From Leifsonia poae (lineage in GTDB: Bacteria > Actinomycetota > Actinomycetes > Actinomycetales > Microbacteriaceae): DNA of 64,000 nt. The stretch covers positions 1-64,000 of the forward strand of contig NZ_BSEN01000006.1 in NCBI RefSeq assembly GCF_027921845.1. The letters run 5' to 3'. Made by a program: the position numbers and the translations under genes. Positions 56,437 to 64,000 of this stretch are shown in pieces (position 1 is the stretch's first letter; each line of letters begins with the position of its first letter). Below the pieces are notes generated by a model. It saw only the letters and a list, made by a program, of their open reading frames with translations. It had not been told where the DNA came from and ran no database searches.

Positions 56437-57393
56437 GTGAGCGTCGCCCGCCGCGTGCTCGGCAAGCTCGGCTCGCTCCTGCTGACCCTGTTCCTCGCCT
56501 CGCTCCTGGTCTTCTTCTCGCGGTTCCTGGTGCCGGGCGACCCGATCAGCTTCCTGCTCCGGGGGCGCAAGCCGAGCCCGCAGGCGGTCGCCGATCTCAC
56601 GGCGCAGTACGGCCTCGACCTGCCGCCCTGGCAGCAGTACGTGAACTGGGTCGGGGGCATCCTGCACGGCGACTTCGGCCGCTCCCTGCAGTACCGGCAG
56701 GACGTCGCGACGGTTGTCGGTGAGCGCCTGCCGGTCACCTTCGGGCTCGTGCTCATCGCCGGGCTGATCATCACGGTGGTCGGGCTCGCGGCGGGCGTCG
56801 TCGCGGCGCTCAACAAGGGCCGGATGCTCGACCGCGCCGTGCTGGTCGGGCTCACCGTGCTCGCTGCGATCCCGTCGTTCGTGGGATCGATCGTGCTCAT
56901 CTCGGTCTTCGCCGTGCAGCTCGGCTGGTTCCCGTCGTTCGGTTCCGGTGACGGGTTCGTCGACACGATCTACCACCTCGTCCTGCCGTCGATCGCGCTC
57001 GCCATCGTGTTCATCGTGCTCGTCGGCAAGGTGACCCGCACGTCGATGGTCGACCAGCTCGCACGCGAGCACGTCGAGGTGGCCACGAGCAGGGGGCTGA
57101 CGCGGGCCACCGTCATCCGCCGCCACGTGCTGCGCAACGCGATCGGGCCGATCGTCACGGTGAGCGGCGTGCTCGTCGCCGGGCTGCTGGTGGCCAGCAC
57201 GATCGTCGAGTCGGCCTTCGGGCTGGCCGGGATCGGCTCGCTGCTCGTGCAGTCGGTCGACCGGCTCGACTTCCCCGTGGTGCAGGCGATCGTGCTGCTC
57301 GTCGTGACCGCCTTCGTCGTGGTCAACGCGATCGTCGACATCCTCGAACCCGTGATCGATCCGCGCTCGGCGGCAGGAGCAGGTGCCCGATGA
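56437..57393 (+). CDS. ABC transporter permease, DppB/OppB type
   Basis: A 318-residue inner-membrane permease with the N-terminal DppB signature (VLGKLGSLLLTLFLASLLVFFSRFLVPGDP) and the cytoplasmic EAA loop ATSRGLTRATVIRRHVLRNAIGP. About six helices. GTG 56437 starts 30 bases after the lipoprotein gene; its end overlaps the next permease by 4 bases. Confidence 0.94.
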   Translation: MSVARRVLGKLGSLLLTLFLASLLVFFSRFLVPGDPISFLLRGRKPSPQAVADLTAQYGLDLPPWQQYVNWVGGILHGDFGRSLQYRQDVATVVGERLPVTFGLVLIAGLIITVVGLAAGVVAALNKGRMLDRAVLVGLTVLAAIPSFVGSIVLISVFAVQLGWFPSFGSGDGFVDTIYHLVLPSIALAIVFIVLVGKVTRTSMVDQLAREHVEVATSRGLTRATVIRRHVLRNAIGPIVTVSGVLVAGLLVASTIVESAFGLAGIGSLLVQSVDRLDFPVVQAIVLLVVTAFVVVNAIVDILEPVIDPRSAAGAGAR

Positions 57394-58250
57394 CTACTCC
57401 CACCATGGCCGTGAAGGTGCTGCGAGCATCCCGAACGCGACGGCCGGCGATCAGCTGGACCATCAGTCTCGTCGTGCTCGCCGTGATCACATTGGCCGCG
57501 GTCTTCGCCCCGCTGATCGCGCCGTACAACCCCGATCACATCGACTTCACGGCGATCTACGCGTCGCCGAGCACCGCGCACTGGCTGGGGGCGGACGCGC
57601 TCGGCCGGGACACGCTGAGCCGGCTGATCTTCGGCGCGCGCACCGCCCTGATCGGCCCGTTCATCGTCGTGATCGCCTCCACCGCGGTCGGCATCCTGCT
57701 CGGCCTCTTCGCGGCGTGGCGCGGAGGGTGGATCGATGCCGTGCTCGGTCGCGTGTTCGACGTGCTCTTCGCGTTCCCGTCGCTGCTCATCGCCATCATG
57801 GCGGTCGCGTTGTTCGGCAAGGGACTGCTCGCGCCCGTCATCGCGATGAGCATCGCGTATGCCCCGTTCGTCGCCCGGCTCACCCGCTCGCTGGTCCTCG
57901 CCGAACGCAGCCGGCCCTATGTGGCGGCATACCGGGTGCAGGGCTTCTCCGGCGGCTGGATCGCGCTGCGCCGGGTGCTGCCGAACGTCGCTCCGATCGT
58001 GGGTGCGCAGTCGACGCTGAACTTCGGCTACGTGCTCGCCGAGCTCGCCGGCCTCTCATTCCTCGGCCTGGGGGTGCAGGCGCCGACCGCCGATTGGGGC
58101 GCGATGATCAACGAGGCGCAGGCCGGAATCGTCGGCGGCCACTTCCTTCCCGCGATCGTTCCCGCGGTGGCCGTGGTGATCGTCGTCGTCGCAGTGAACA
58201 TCGTCGGCGAAGAGCTCTCGGACCGGATCGGAGGCGCATCCGCCGCATGA
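57390..58250 (+). CDS. ABC transporter permease, DppC/OppC type
   Basis: A 286-residue second permease. The pattern LGADALGRDTLSRLIFGARTAL and the EAA loop AAYRVQGFSGGWIALRRVLPNVAP identify the DppC subfamily. It overlaps its neighbours at both ends with ATGA-type junctions. Confidence 0.94.
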   Translation: MTTPTMAVKVLRASRTRRPAISWTISLVVLAVITLAAVFAPLIAPYNPDHIDFTAIYASPSTAHWLGADALGRDTLSRLIFGARTALIGPFIVVIASTAVGILLGLFAAWRGGWIDAVLGRVFDVLFAFPSLLIAIMAVALFGKGLLAPVIAMSIAYAPFVARLTRSLVLAERSRPYVAAYRVQGFSGGWIALRRVLPNVAPIVGAQSTLNFGYVLAELAGLSFLGLGVQAPTADWGAMINEAQAGIVGGHFLPAIVPAVAVVIVVVAVNIVGEELSDRIGGASAA

Positions 58251-59875
58251 CACTCCTCGACATCTCGCAACTCACGCTCGACCTCCCGACCGGTGCGCAA
58301 CTCCTGCGCGACGTCTCGCTCCACGTCGGCGACGGCGAGACCGTCGGCCTCGTGGGCGAGTCCGGCTCGGGCAAGTCGCTGACCGCCCGAGCCGTGCTCG
58401 GTCTGCTGCCCACCGGGGCCATGGTGACCGGTGCCCTCCGGCTGGAGGGCACCGAGGTCATCGGCGCGTCCAGGCGCGAGCTGCTGCGCCTGCGCCGCTC
58501 GCGAGCAGCCATGATCTTCCAGGATCCGCGCGCCGGCATCAACCCCATGCGCACGCTCGGTGACCACCTGACCGAGGCTCTCCGCCTCGGCGAGGGCTGG
58601 TCGGCATCCGCTGCACGCGCCCGGGCGATCGAGCTGCTCCACGCCGTGCGACTGCCGCGGCCCGAGGAGCACCTGAGTCAGTACCCGCACGAGTTCTCGG
58701 GCGGGATGCTGCAGCGGGTCATGATCGCGGGGGCCCTCGCCGGCTCCCCGCAGCTGCTCGTGTGCGACGAGCCCACGACCGCGCTCGACGTGACGACCCA
58801 GGCGGAGATCATCGCGGTCCTCACCGAGCAGCGGGCGCAGCGCGGGATGGGCATGCTCTTCATCACCCACGACCTCACGCTGGCGGCATCCATCTGCGAT
58901 CGCGTCTACGTCATGCGCGAGGGCCGGATCGTGGAGGAGGGGCCGGCGCGCCAGGTGTTCCGGCAGCCGCGCGCGGAGTACACGCGGCTCCTGGTCGCCG
59001 CGACTCCCACCCTCGACCTCACACCACAGGGGCCCGGCGACGAGCGCGCCGCGATCCCGGATGCGGTCCCGGCCCGCCTCGTGTCCTCCGACGCGCCCGC
59101 GCCGATGCTCGAGGCCCGGTCGCTGTCGAAGACCTACCACCCGCGGGGCAAGGCGCCGGTGCCGGCCGTCCAGGACACCTCGATCAGCGTTCCGGCGGGG
59201 GAGGCGCTCGGCGTGGTCGGCGAGTCCGGGTCGGGCAAGTCGACGCTCGCTCGGATGATCGTCGGGCTCGAGCATCCGGATGGCGGGGAGATCCGCATCC
59301 ACGGCATCGAGCGCGCAACACGGCCGCGCGGTCGCGCCGAGCGGATCGCCCATGCCCGCAGCGTGCAGATGGTCTTCCAGGACCCGTACCTGTCGCTCGA
59401 CCCGCGCATCCCGGCGGGACAAGCGATCGAAGACGCCCTGCGGCTGCACGCGCCGCTGACGTCCGGTGAAGCGCGGACACGCGCTCTGGTGCTGCTCGAC
59501 CAGGTGGGACTGGGCGAGGAGCACGCGCAGGCGCATCCGCGCACGCTCTCCGGCGGACAGCGTCAGCGGGTGGCGATCGCTCGCGCGCTCGCCATCGAAC
59601 CGCGCGTGCTGGTGATGGACGAGGCGACGAGCGCGCTCGACGTCTCCGTTCAAGCGCAGGTGCTCGACGTGGTCTCGGAGATCCGGCGTGCCCGCAGCCT
59701 CACGGTGCTGTTCATCAGTCACGACCTGGCTGTGGTGCGCCGCGTCTGCGAACGGGTGGTGGTGATGCGTCAGGGCCGCATCGTCGAGCGCGGGGTGACG
59801 GACGACATCCTGCGGCATCCGGAGCATCCGTACACGCGGCTTCTCATCGACTCGATCCCGGCCATCCTCGCGTAA
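58247..59875 (+). CDS. ABC transporter ATP-binding protein with two fused ATPase domains (DppD-DppF type)
   Basis: A 543-residue fusion of two nucleotide-binding domains. Domain 1 (about 1-265): Walker A GESGSGKS, signature FSGGMLQR, Walker B LLVCDEPTTALD. Domain 2 (about 285-543): GESGSGKS, LSGGQRQRV, VLVMDEATSALD. Both are complete. One protein therefore replaces the usual DppD and DppF pair. ATG 58247 overlaps the dppC-like stop. It ends 9 bases before the convergent methyltransferase. Confidence 0.94.
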   Translation: MTLLDISQLTLDLPTGAQLLRDVSLHVGDGETVGLVGESGSGKSLTARAVLGLLPTGAMVTGALRLEGTEVIGASRRELLRLRRSRAAMIFQDPRAGINPMRTLGDHLTEALRLGEGWSASAARARAIELLHAVRLPRPEEHLSQYPHEFSGGMLQRVMIAGALAGSPQLLVCDEPTTALDVTTQAEIIAVLTEQRAQRGMGMLFITHDLTLAASICDRVYVMREGRIVEEGPARQVFRQPRAEYTRLLVAATPTLDLTPQGPGDERAAIPDAVPARLVSSDAPAPMLEARSLSKTYHPRGKAPVPAVQDTSISVPAGEALGVVGESGSGKSTLARMIVGLEHPDGGEIRIHGIERATRPRGRAERIAHARSVQMVFQDPYLSLDPRIPAGQAIEDALRLHAPLTSGEARTRALVLLDQVGLGEEHAQAHPRTLSGGQRQRVAIARALAIEPRVLVMDEATSALDVSVQAQVLDVVSEIRRARSLTVLFISHDLAVVRRVCERVVVMRQGRIVERGVTDDILRHPEHPYTRLLIDSIPAILA

Positions 59876-59884
59876 CCACGCCGG

Positions 59885-60583
59885 TCAGTGGTCGCCGGAG
59901 CCCGGCTCGGAGCCTGCCCCGGGGTCCGGCTCGGCGTCCGCCTCGGAGTCGATATCCGACACCGCCAGGAGCAGGGTGTCGATCGCGGGCCCGGACGCGT
60001 GCGGCTCGCCCGGATGCGCGAGTTCGGCGGCGTGCCGTTCGACCGTTCGCGACTCCAGCACCGTGAGGCCGGCGGCGCGCGCCGCCCGCTCGAGCTGTTC
60101 TGCGGTGTGCAGCACCGCAGGGTCCCGTGGACCGGGCGCGCCGGTGCCGAGGTTCGAGCGGTCATGGCCGATGACGAGCATCCGGCCGCCGGGCACGAGC
60201 CACCCTGCCACCCGACCGATGACGGCGGCGAGGTCGGGCTCGGGCAACTGGAGGTAGGTGATCGTGACGAGGTCGAACAGCTCGGCCGGAGTCCAGTCGA
60301 GTGCGTCGCCGACGACCCACTCGATCTCGAGCTCCGACGCTGCGGCCCGGTCGGCGGCGATGGCGAGACCAGCAGTCGAGGAGTCCACTCCGGTCACCAC
60401 CCAGCCGCGCTCCGCGAGCCAGAGGGCGTTGCGTCCGTCACCGGTCGCGAGGTCGAGAGCGCGGGCTGGATCCAGCGCCGAGACGATGGCGACGAGGTCG
60501 GGCGACGGCTCGGAATGCCACAGGGCGCCGCCGTGGTTCGCAGCGGCCTCGCGGTAGCGCGCGTCCCATTCGTCCGCTCTCAT
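59885..60583 (-). CDS. class I SAM-dependent methyltransferase
   Basis: A 232-residue protein with a Rossmann methyltransferase fold: DEWDARYREAAANHGGALWHSEPSP at the start, motif I ALDLATGDGRNALWLAERGW, acidic loop VTGVDSSTAGL, and motif IV FDLVTITYLQLPEPDL. It resembles tellurite-resistance TehB-like and thiopurine-type methyltransferases; substrate unknown. The C terminus is an acidic Asp/Glu/Pro/Gly tail. ATG 60581-60583 has AGGA upstream; ATG 60590-60592 is an alternative. Confidence 0.85.
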   Translation of the reverse strand: MRADEWDARYREAAANHGGALWHSEPSPDLVAIVSALDPARALDLATGDGRNALWLAERGWVVTGVDSSTAGLAIAADRAAASELEIEWVVGDALDWTPAELFDLVTITYLQLPEPDLAAVIGRVAGWLVPGGRMLVIGHDRSNLGTGAPGPRDPAVLHTAEQLERAARAAGLTVLESRTVERHAAELAHPGEPHASGPAIDTLLLAVSDIDSEADAEPDPGAGSEPGSGDH

Positions 60584-60640
60584 GACGGCCATCCTGACAG
60601 GCGATCGCACCGAATGACACCCTCTTGCGTGTCGCCCGAT

Positions 60641-60666
60641 TTGGGGGACAGATTCGTGTCCTCCAA
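60641..60666. repeat. 10-bp inverted repeat (operator-like) upstream of the 60.8 kb gene
   Basis: Arms TTGGGGGACA (60641-60650) and TGTCCTCCAA (60657-60666) pair with one mismatch across a six-base spacer. It lies in the 219-base gap between the divergent methyltransferase and the unrecognised gene at 60803, upstream of a -10-like TATGCT (60693-60698). Confidence 0.65.
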
Positions 60667-60802
60667 ACAACCTACAGAACGTTCTTTCTAGGTATGCTCA
60701 GGGACTGTCACACACCCGAGTTACAGCCTTTGCCCCACAGAATCGCGTCGGTGCTCCAACCCGGATCTCCCGGATCGCCGAACCGAAGCGGAAGGACGTA
60801 TC

Positions 60803-61294
60803 GTGAACCACCCGAATGGAATCTCAGTAGACCCCGACATGGCAGCCCAGCGCGCCAACGCCTTGCTCGAGTCCGAAATCAAAGCCAGGATCGGCTCGGT
60901 CCGCGAGCTGGCCCAGCGCCTCAACGCTCTGGACGCCGCCATCCTCGAATACGAGGTCGCCTGGCACTCGGCCACGCAGGCCGGCTGGACCGAGGACAAG
61001 CTGCGCGACATCGGATTGCACTCGCCCGAGTCGTCGCCCGCCGTCGCAGGCCGCCGCTCGACGGGCAGCCCCGCCGAGCCCGTCTCCTCCCTCGCGCCCG
61101 CTCCCGCTCCGGTCGCCGTGGCTCCGGCCGCCGCAGCTCCGGTTGCCGCAGCTCCGGTCGCGCCCGTCCCGGTCGCCGCTGCGCCGTCCGCGCCGTCGCC
61201 GTCGATCGCGCCGGTCGTGCAGCTCTCGTCCGTCTCCGCACTCACGCCGCCCTCGCTCACCCCGGTGAACGACTCGGCGCGCCCCTCTGTGTAA
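60803..61294 (+). CDS. hypothetical protein with helical N-terminal half and Ala/Pro-rich tail
   Basis: A 163-residue soluble protein I do not recognise. Residues 10-60 look helical and charged (DPDMAAQRANALLESEIKARIGSVRELAQRLNALDAAILEYE); residues 85-163 are a low-complexity Ala/Pro/Val tail with repeated AAPVA-like units, probably disordered. GTG 60803 has GGAAGGA upstream. It is followed on the same strand by another unrecognised gene with a very similar start region (GAAGGAC then GTGAAC), hinting at joint expression. Confidence 0.65.
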   Translation: MNHPNGISVDPDMAAQRANALLESEIKARIGSVRELAQRLNALDAAILEYEVAWHSATQAGWTEDKLRDIGLHSPESSPAVAGRRSTGSPAEPVSSLAPAPAPVAVAPAAAAPVAAAPVAPVPVAAAPSAPSPSIAPVVQLSSVSALTPPSLTPVNDSARPSV

Positions 61295-61494
61295 CACCGC
61301 CCTCCCGTCGCCCCCGCTGGGAGCGACCGATCGGAAGCGCCCCGACAGCGCACCCGATCTCCCGGCGCCACCCGACCGGCGTCTCTCACCGCACCCGACC
61401 GCGGCCGACGCGCCCGACTGCGCCCACGCGCGCTCCGGCGCACCCGCATCACTCACCCGAGAACAGTCACACTGTCTACCCGAAGGACACGTCT

Positions 61495-61971
61495 GTGAAC
61501 ACCACATACACCTACAACCGCGCCCACGACGACGCCCACCTGCTCGCCCGCCGCCATGAGCGCGACCTGCAGTGGGCCAAGGAGCGCCGCCGCCAGCACG
61601 AGCGCGAGCTCGGCGAGGCCCGTCTGCTGCTCGCCACGAAGCCCATCGCGCTCGCGGCCAAGACCATCACGGTCTCCGTGCTGATGCTCCTCGCCATCGC
61701 GGGCGCGGACTGGTTCGTGCAGAGCGTTCGCCTCCCCGCCGAGTGGATGCCCACCATCCAGTACGGGGCGCTCGCCCTGGTCGTCGCCGTTCTCGTCGGT
61801 GCGCTCATCTCCCTGCGCCGGGTGCGCGCACGCCGGTCTGCGGCCAGTGCCCTGCTGGCCACGCATTCCGCGCGGCTCGCCCACACGCAGTACCACATCG
61901 GCGAGAGCGTGCACTCGTTCATCGACGCCAAGGTCGATGTGCATAACACGCGCCAGGTCCACCTGGTCTGA
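61495..61971 (+). CDS. hypothetical two-span membrane protein
   Basis: A 158-residue protein with a strongly charged helical N terminus (about 15-45, ARRHERDLQWAKERRRQHERELGEARLLL), two membrane helices (about 55-77 and 90-108) and a C-terminal soluble segment ending DVHNTRQVHLV. No named family recognised. GTG 61495 has AAGGA upstream. It is followed by a long bidirectional terminator hairpin and separated from the previous gene by 200 bases in which I see nothing else. Confidence 0.65.
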   Translation: MNTTYTYNRAHDDAHLLARRHERDLQWAKERRRQHERELGEARLLLATKPIALAAKTITVSVLMLLAIAGADWFVQSVRLPAEWMPTIQYGALALVVAVLVGALISLRRVRARRSAASALLATHSARLAHTQYHIGESVHSFIDAKVDVHNTRQVHLV

Positions 61972-62005
61972 GACGTCGCGACGCCGTCCCTCCGTCGCGC
62001 TCGAA

Positions 62006-62063
62006 CGAGGGGTCCCGACACGCCGCGTCCGATGGACGATGGATGGCGTGTCGGGACCCCTCG
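62006..62063. terminator. long bidirectional terminator hairpin
   Basis: A perfect 19-bp stem (62006-62024 pairs with 62045-62063; arms begin CGAGGGGTCCCGACACGCC) with a 20-base loop that itself holds a 5-bp hairpin (CGTCC-GAT-GGACG, 62026-62038). It lies between convergent genes. There is no T-run; the stem length alone makes it very stable. Confidence 0.7.
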
Positions 62064-62079
62064 CTGCGGGCTCCTCCGG

Positions 62080-63495
62080 TCAGCGGCGGCGCAGGACGAC
62101 CGCGACCCCCGCGCCGATCACGGCCAGTGCCGCAGCACCGATGAACAGCCACGAGAATCCGGACGACAGGGCGACCGCGGTCGACCCTCCTGCCGCGCTG
62201 ACGCCGGCGGCCCGTGCCGCGGCGATGGAACCCAGGATCGCGAGGCCGAGCGCTCCGCCGACCTGCTGACTCGTGTTCACGAGGCCGCTGGCGAGACCGG
62301 AGTCGGCTGCCTCCGTGCCGTCGACCGCGAGCTGGGTCGCCGTCATGAACACCGCGCCCAGCCCGGCGCCGATCAGGATGCTCGGACCGAGCAGGCCGCC
62401 CACGAACGTCGCCGCCGGCCCGGCCGCCGCGAGCCAGAGGATCCCGCCGGCGAAGACGACCAGCGCGCCGGTCACCGTGGAGCGGAGTCCCAGCCGGGAG
62501 ACGACCGTCGGCACGACGCCCGCGACGAGCACGAGCGCGCCGGCGAGGGGCAACTGGCTGACGCCGGCCGTGAGCGCGTCGTAGCCCAGGACCTCCTGCA
62601 GGTACACCGAGAGGGCGAAGAACAACGCGGTGGTCGCGCCGCCGGCGAGGAGCATCACGAGGTTGCCGGTCGCGGCATCGCGGTTGAGGAAGAAGCGGAA
62701 CGGCACCAGGGGATGCTCGGCGCGGCGCTCGACGATGACGAACGCCGCAAGCAGGGCGAGGGCGGCAGCGGCCATCCCGAGGGTGAGAGGGCTGGCCCAG
62801 CCGAGCTGGCCGGCGGAGCTCAGTGCGGCGACGGTCGCCGTCAGGCCGAGGGTGATCGTCACGGCTCCGGCGACGTCCATGCGCTGGGCCTCGGCCCGCG
62901 GGTCGCGGCCGACCAGCGCCGGGATGACGGCCAGCACGACGATGCCGACGGGCACGTTCACGAAGAACACCGCCTGCCAGCCGAGTGCGGCGGTGAGCAC
63001 GCCGCCGAGCAGCACGCCGGCCGCGCTCCCGATCCCGGCGACGGCGCCCCAGACGCCCAGCGCCTTCGCCCGGTCGCCCGCCGAGGTGAAGAGCTGAGTG
63101 AGAAGGGCGAGGGATGCGGGAGCCAGCAACGCGGCCGACGCGCCCTGGACCGCGCGGGCCGCGAGGAGCATTCCGCCTGTCGCGGAGAGGCCGGCGAGGG
63201 CAGAGGCGGCCACGAACCCGGCGACGCCGATGAGGAAGACGCGCCGGTGCCCGACGCGGTCGGCGAGGCGTCCGCCCAGCAGGAGGAGCCCCCCGAATGG
63301 CAGCACGTACGCCGTGATCACCCAGGCGAGCGCTGCGGTGTCGAGGTGGAGCTGCGTGCCGAGCGCGGGCAGGGCGATGTTGACGATCGAGGCGTCGAGC
63401 ACCACGAGGAATTCGGCGAGGGCGAGCACGGTGAGCGCCCACCAGCGGTGGGTGCTCCGAGTGCTCCCGGTGGGGGCGAGGGCGGTGGTGGTCAT
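62080..63495 (-). CDS. MFS drug-efflux transporter, DHA2 (EmrB/QacA) type
   Basis: A 471-residue antiporter with about 14 membrane helices. It shows the family start WWALTVLALAEFLVVLDASIVNIALPALG (motif D1), the cytoplasmic loop GGRLADRVGHRRVFLIG (motif A) and motif C-like glycines in GVWGAVAGIGSAAGVLLGG. Likely exports hydrophobic toxic compounds. ATG 63493-63495 has GAAAGGA upstream. A TetR-type gene lies just upstream on the same strand. Confidence 0.92.
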   Translation of the reverse strand: MTTTALAPTGSTRSTHRWWALTVLALAEFLVVLDASIVNIALPALGTQLHLDTAALAWVITAYVLPFGGLLLLGGRLADRVGHRRVFLIGVAGFVAASALAGLSATGGMLLAARAVQGASAALLAPASLALLTQLFTSAGDRAKALGVWGAVAGIGSAAGVLLGGVLTAALGWQAVFFVNVPVGIVVLAVIPALVGRDPRAEAQRMDVAGAVTITLGLTATVAALSSAGQLGWASPLTLGMAAAALALLAAFVIVERRAEHPLVPFRFFLNRDAATGNLVMLLAGGATTALFFALSVYLQEVLGYDALTAGVSQLPLAGALVLVAGVVPTVVSRLGLRSTVTGALVVFAGGILWLAAAGPAATFVGGLLGPSILIGAGLGAVFMTATQLAVDGTEAADSGLASGLVNTSQQVGGALGLAILGSIAAARAAGVSAAGGSTAVALSSGFSWLFIGAAALAVIGAGVAVVLRRR

Positions 63496-63516
63496 GGTGT
63501 GGTCCTTTCGATGGTG

Positions 63517-63534
63517 AGTGACTGGTCAATCACT
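63517..63534. promoter_or_regulatory. TetR-type operator upstream of the efflux gene
   Basis: An 18-base near-palindrome (AGTGACTG-GT-CAATCACT, one mismatch) 22 bases before the MFS start. Its sequence resembles operators that TetR-family repressors use with efflux genes; the adjacent tetR gene is the likely source of the repressor. Confidence 0.6.
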
Positions 63535-63610
63535 GGTGCAGGTGCGTAGAGGGGGGGGTGCGGACGGGGGTTTCGGAGTGGAGCCGGTGGTGTGCCGGTG
63601 CGGAAGTCGG

Positions 63611-64000
63611 CTATGGGTGGCGGATGCCGGCGGTCAGGAGGCGCGCCCAGTCGGCGGTCTCGCCGTCGATCCCCGTGGTGACGATCAGGTGGCAGAGCTG
63701 CCCGAAGGCGATGAAGCGCTGCACCGCGTCATCGGATGCGCCCGAACGGCTCTTCGCGAAGCGGGTGACGCGTGCCAGGCCGTGCCGCAGCGCCTCGCCG
63801 ATCTCCGGCACGTCGGCCGCGGACTGCGCGTGCACCTGCAGCATCAGGAGGGAGCGGTCGCCGATCAGGTCGGCGTAGGCGTCGCCCATCGCATCGAGGA
63901 TGCCGTCGGGCGTGTGGTCCGTGCCGGCCTCGGCCCCGGTTTCGAGCGCTTGCTCGATGAGATCGAAGCACCGCTCGAGCGCGGCGACGAACAGGCTCTC
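63611..64000 (-). CDS. TetR/AcrR family regulator (C-terminal part, runs off the right edge)
   Basis: The frame stays open from the stop at 63611-63613 to the window edge, giving 129 residues without the start. The visible part begins ESLFVAALERCFDLIEQALETG and continues ILDAMGDAYADLIGDRSLLMLQVHAQSA, typical of the ligand domain just after the DNA-binding helices of TetR proteins. It lies 115 bases upstream of the MFS gene on the same strand, probably in one regulatory unit. Confidence 0.8.
   Translation of the reverse strand, partial: ESLFVAALERCFDLIEQALETGAEAGTDHTPDGILDAMGDAYADLIGDRSLLMLQVHAQSAADVPEIGEALRHGLARVTRFAKSRSGASDDAVQRFIAFGQLCHLIVTTGIDGETADWARLLTAGIRHP

Overview
The window is a 64 kb stretch of a high-G+C actinobacterial chromosome centred on the replication origin. 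Gene order (rpsF-ssb-rpsR-rplI, parAB, rsmG, jag, yidC, yidD, rnpA, rpmH, dnaA, dnaN, gnd, recF, dciA, gyrB, gyrA), the crgA/pknAB/pbpA/rodA/pstP/fhaBA cluster and the frequent use of GGATGC-type codons point to Microbacteriaceae. A Leifsonia-like genus is a guess, not a determination.

Left arm (1-13.4 kb): the tail of an SRPBCC-like gene, dnaB, the rpsF-ssb-rpsR-rplI operon, tRNA nucleotidyltransferase, a large membrane-anchored DUF6049-type protein, murJ, the thioredoxin pair trxB-trxA behind a SigR-type promoter, an aminotransferase and a D-Ala-D-Ala ligase-like ATP-grasp enzyme.

Centre (13.4-32.7 kb): parB-parA and seven perfect parS sites scattered over 5.4 kb, including a 2.8 kb stretch without a convincing gene that carries a 58-60 bp tandem repeat. 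Then come rsmG-jag-yidC-yidD-rnpA-rpmH on the minus strand, a bipartite oriC (rpmH/dnaA and dnaA/dnaN intergenic DNA with DnaA boxes and an AT-rich stretch), dnaA-dnaN-gnd-recF-dciA-gyrB-gyrA-DUF3566 on the plus strand, and tRNA-Ile and tRNA-Ala.

Right arm, conserved part (32.7-49.2 kb): an Lrp regulator divergent from a rhodanese, Fpg/Nei glycosylase divergent from a Nudix hydrolase, PspC, a membrane-anchored unknown, cyclophilin, rhomboid protease, crgA, class E sortase, a 52-residue membrane protein, pabA/trpG, and the minus-strand growth/division signalling operon fhaA-fhaB-pstP-rodA-pbpA-pknA-pknB, followed by tRNA-Leu.

Right arm, accessory part (49.2-64 kb): a YciI-like protein, a secreted metallophosphatase with a PKD domain, a CmtR-type metal sensor, a TetR regulator divergent from an amidohydrolase plus complete oligopeptide-type ABC importer, a methyltransferase, two unrecognised genes, and a TetR-MFS efflux pair running off the right edge.

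The most unusual non-coding signals are two clusters of DnaA boxes outside oriC (upstream of dnaB near 1.8-1.9 kb; between the rhomboid gene and crgA at 37.62-37.76 kb, with a 25-bp direct repeat and a 14-bp palindrome), the parS-rich gene-poor segment with its tandem repeat, a CCG-loop hairpin in the rpsF leader, and several operator-like palindromes in the accessory region. No rRNA operon, CRISPR array, insertion sequence or prophage was seen.
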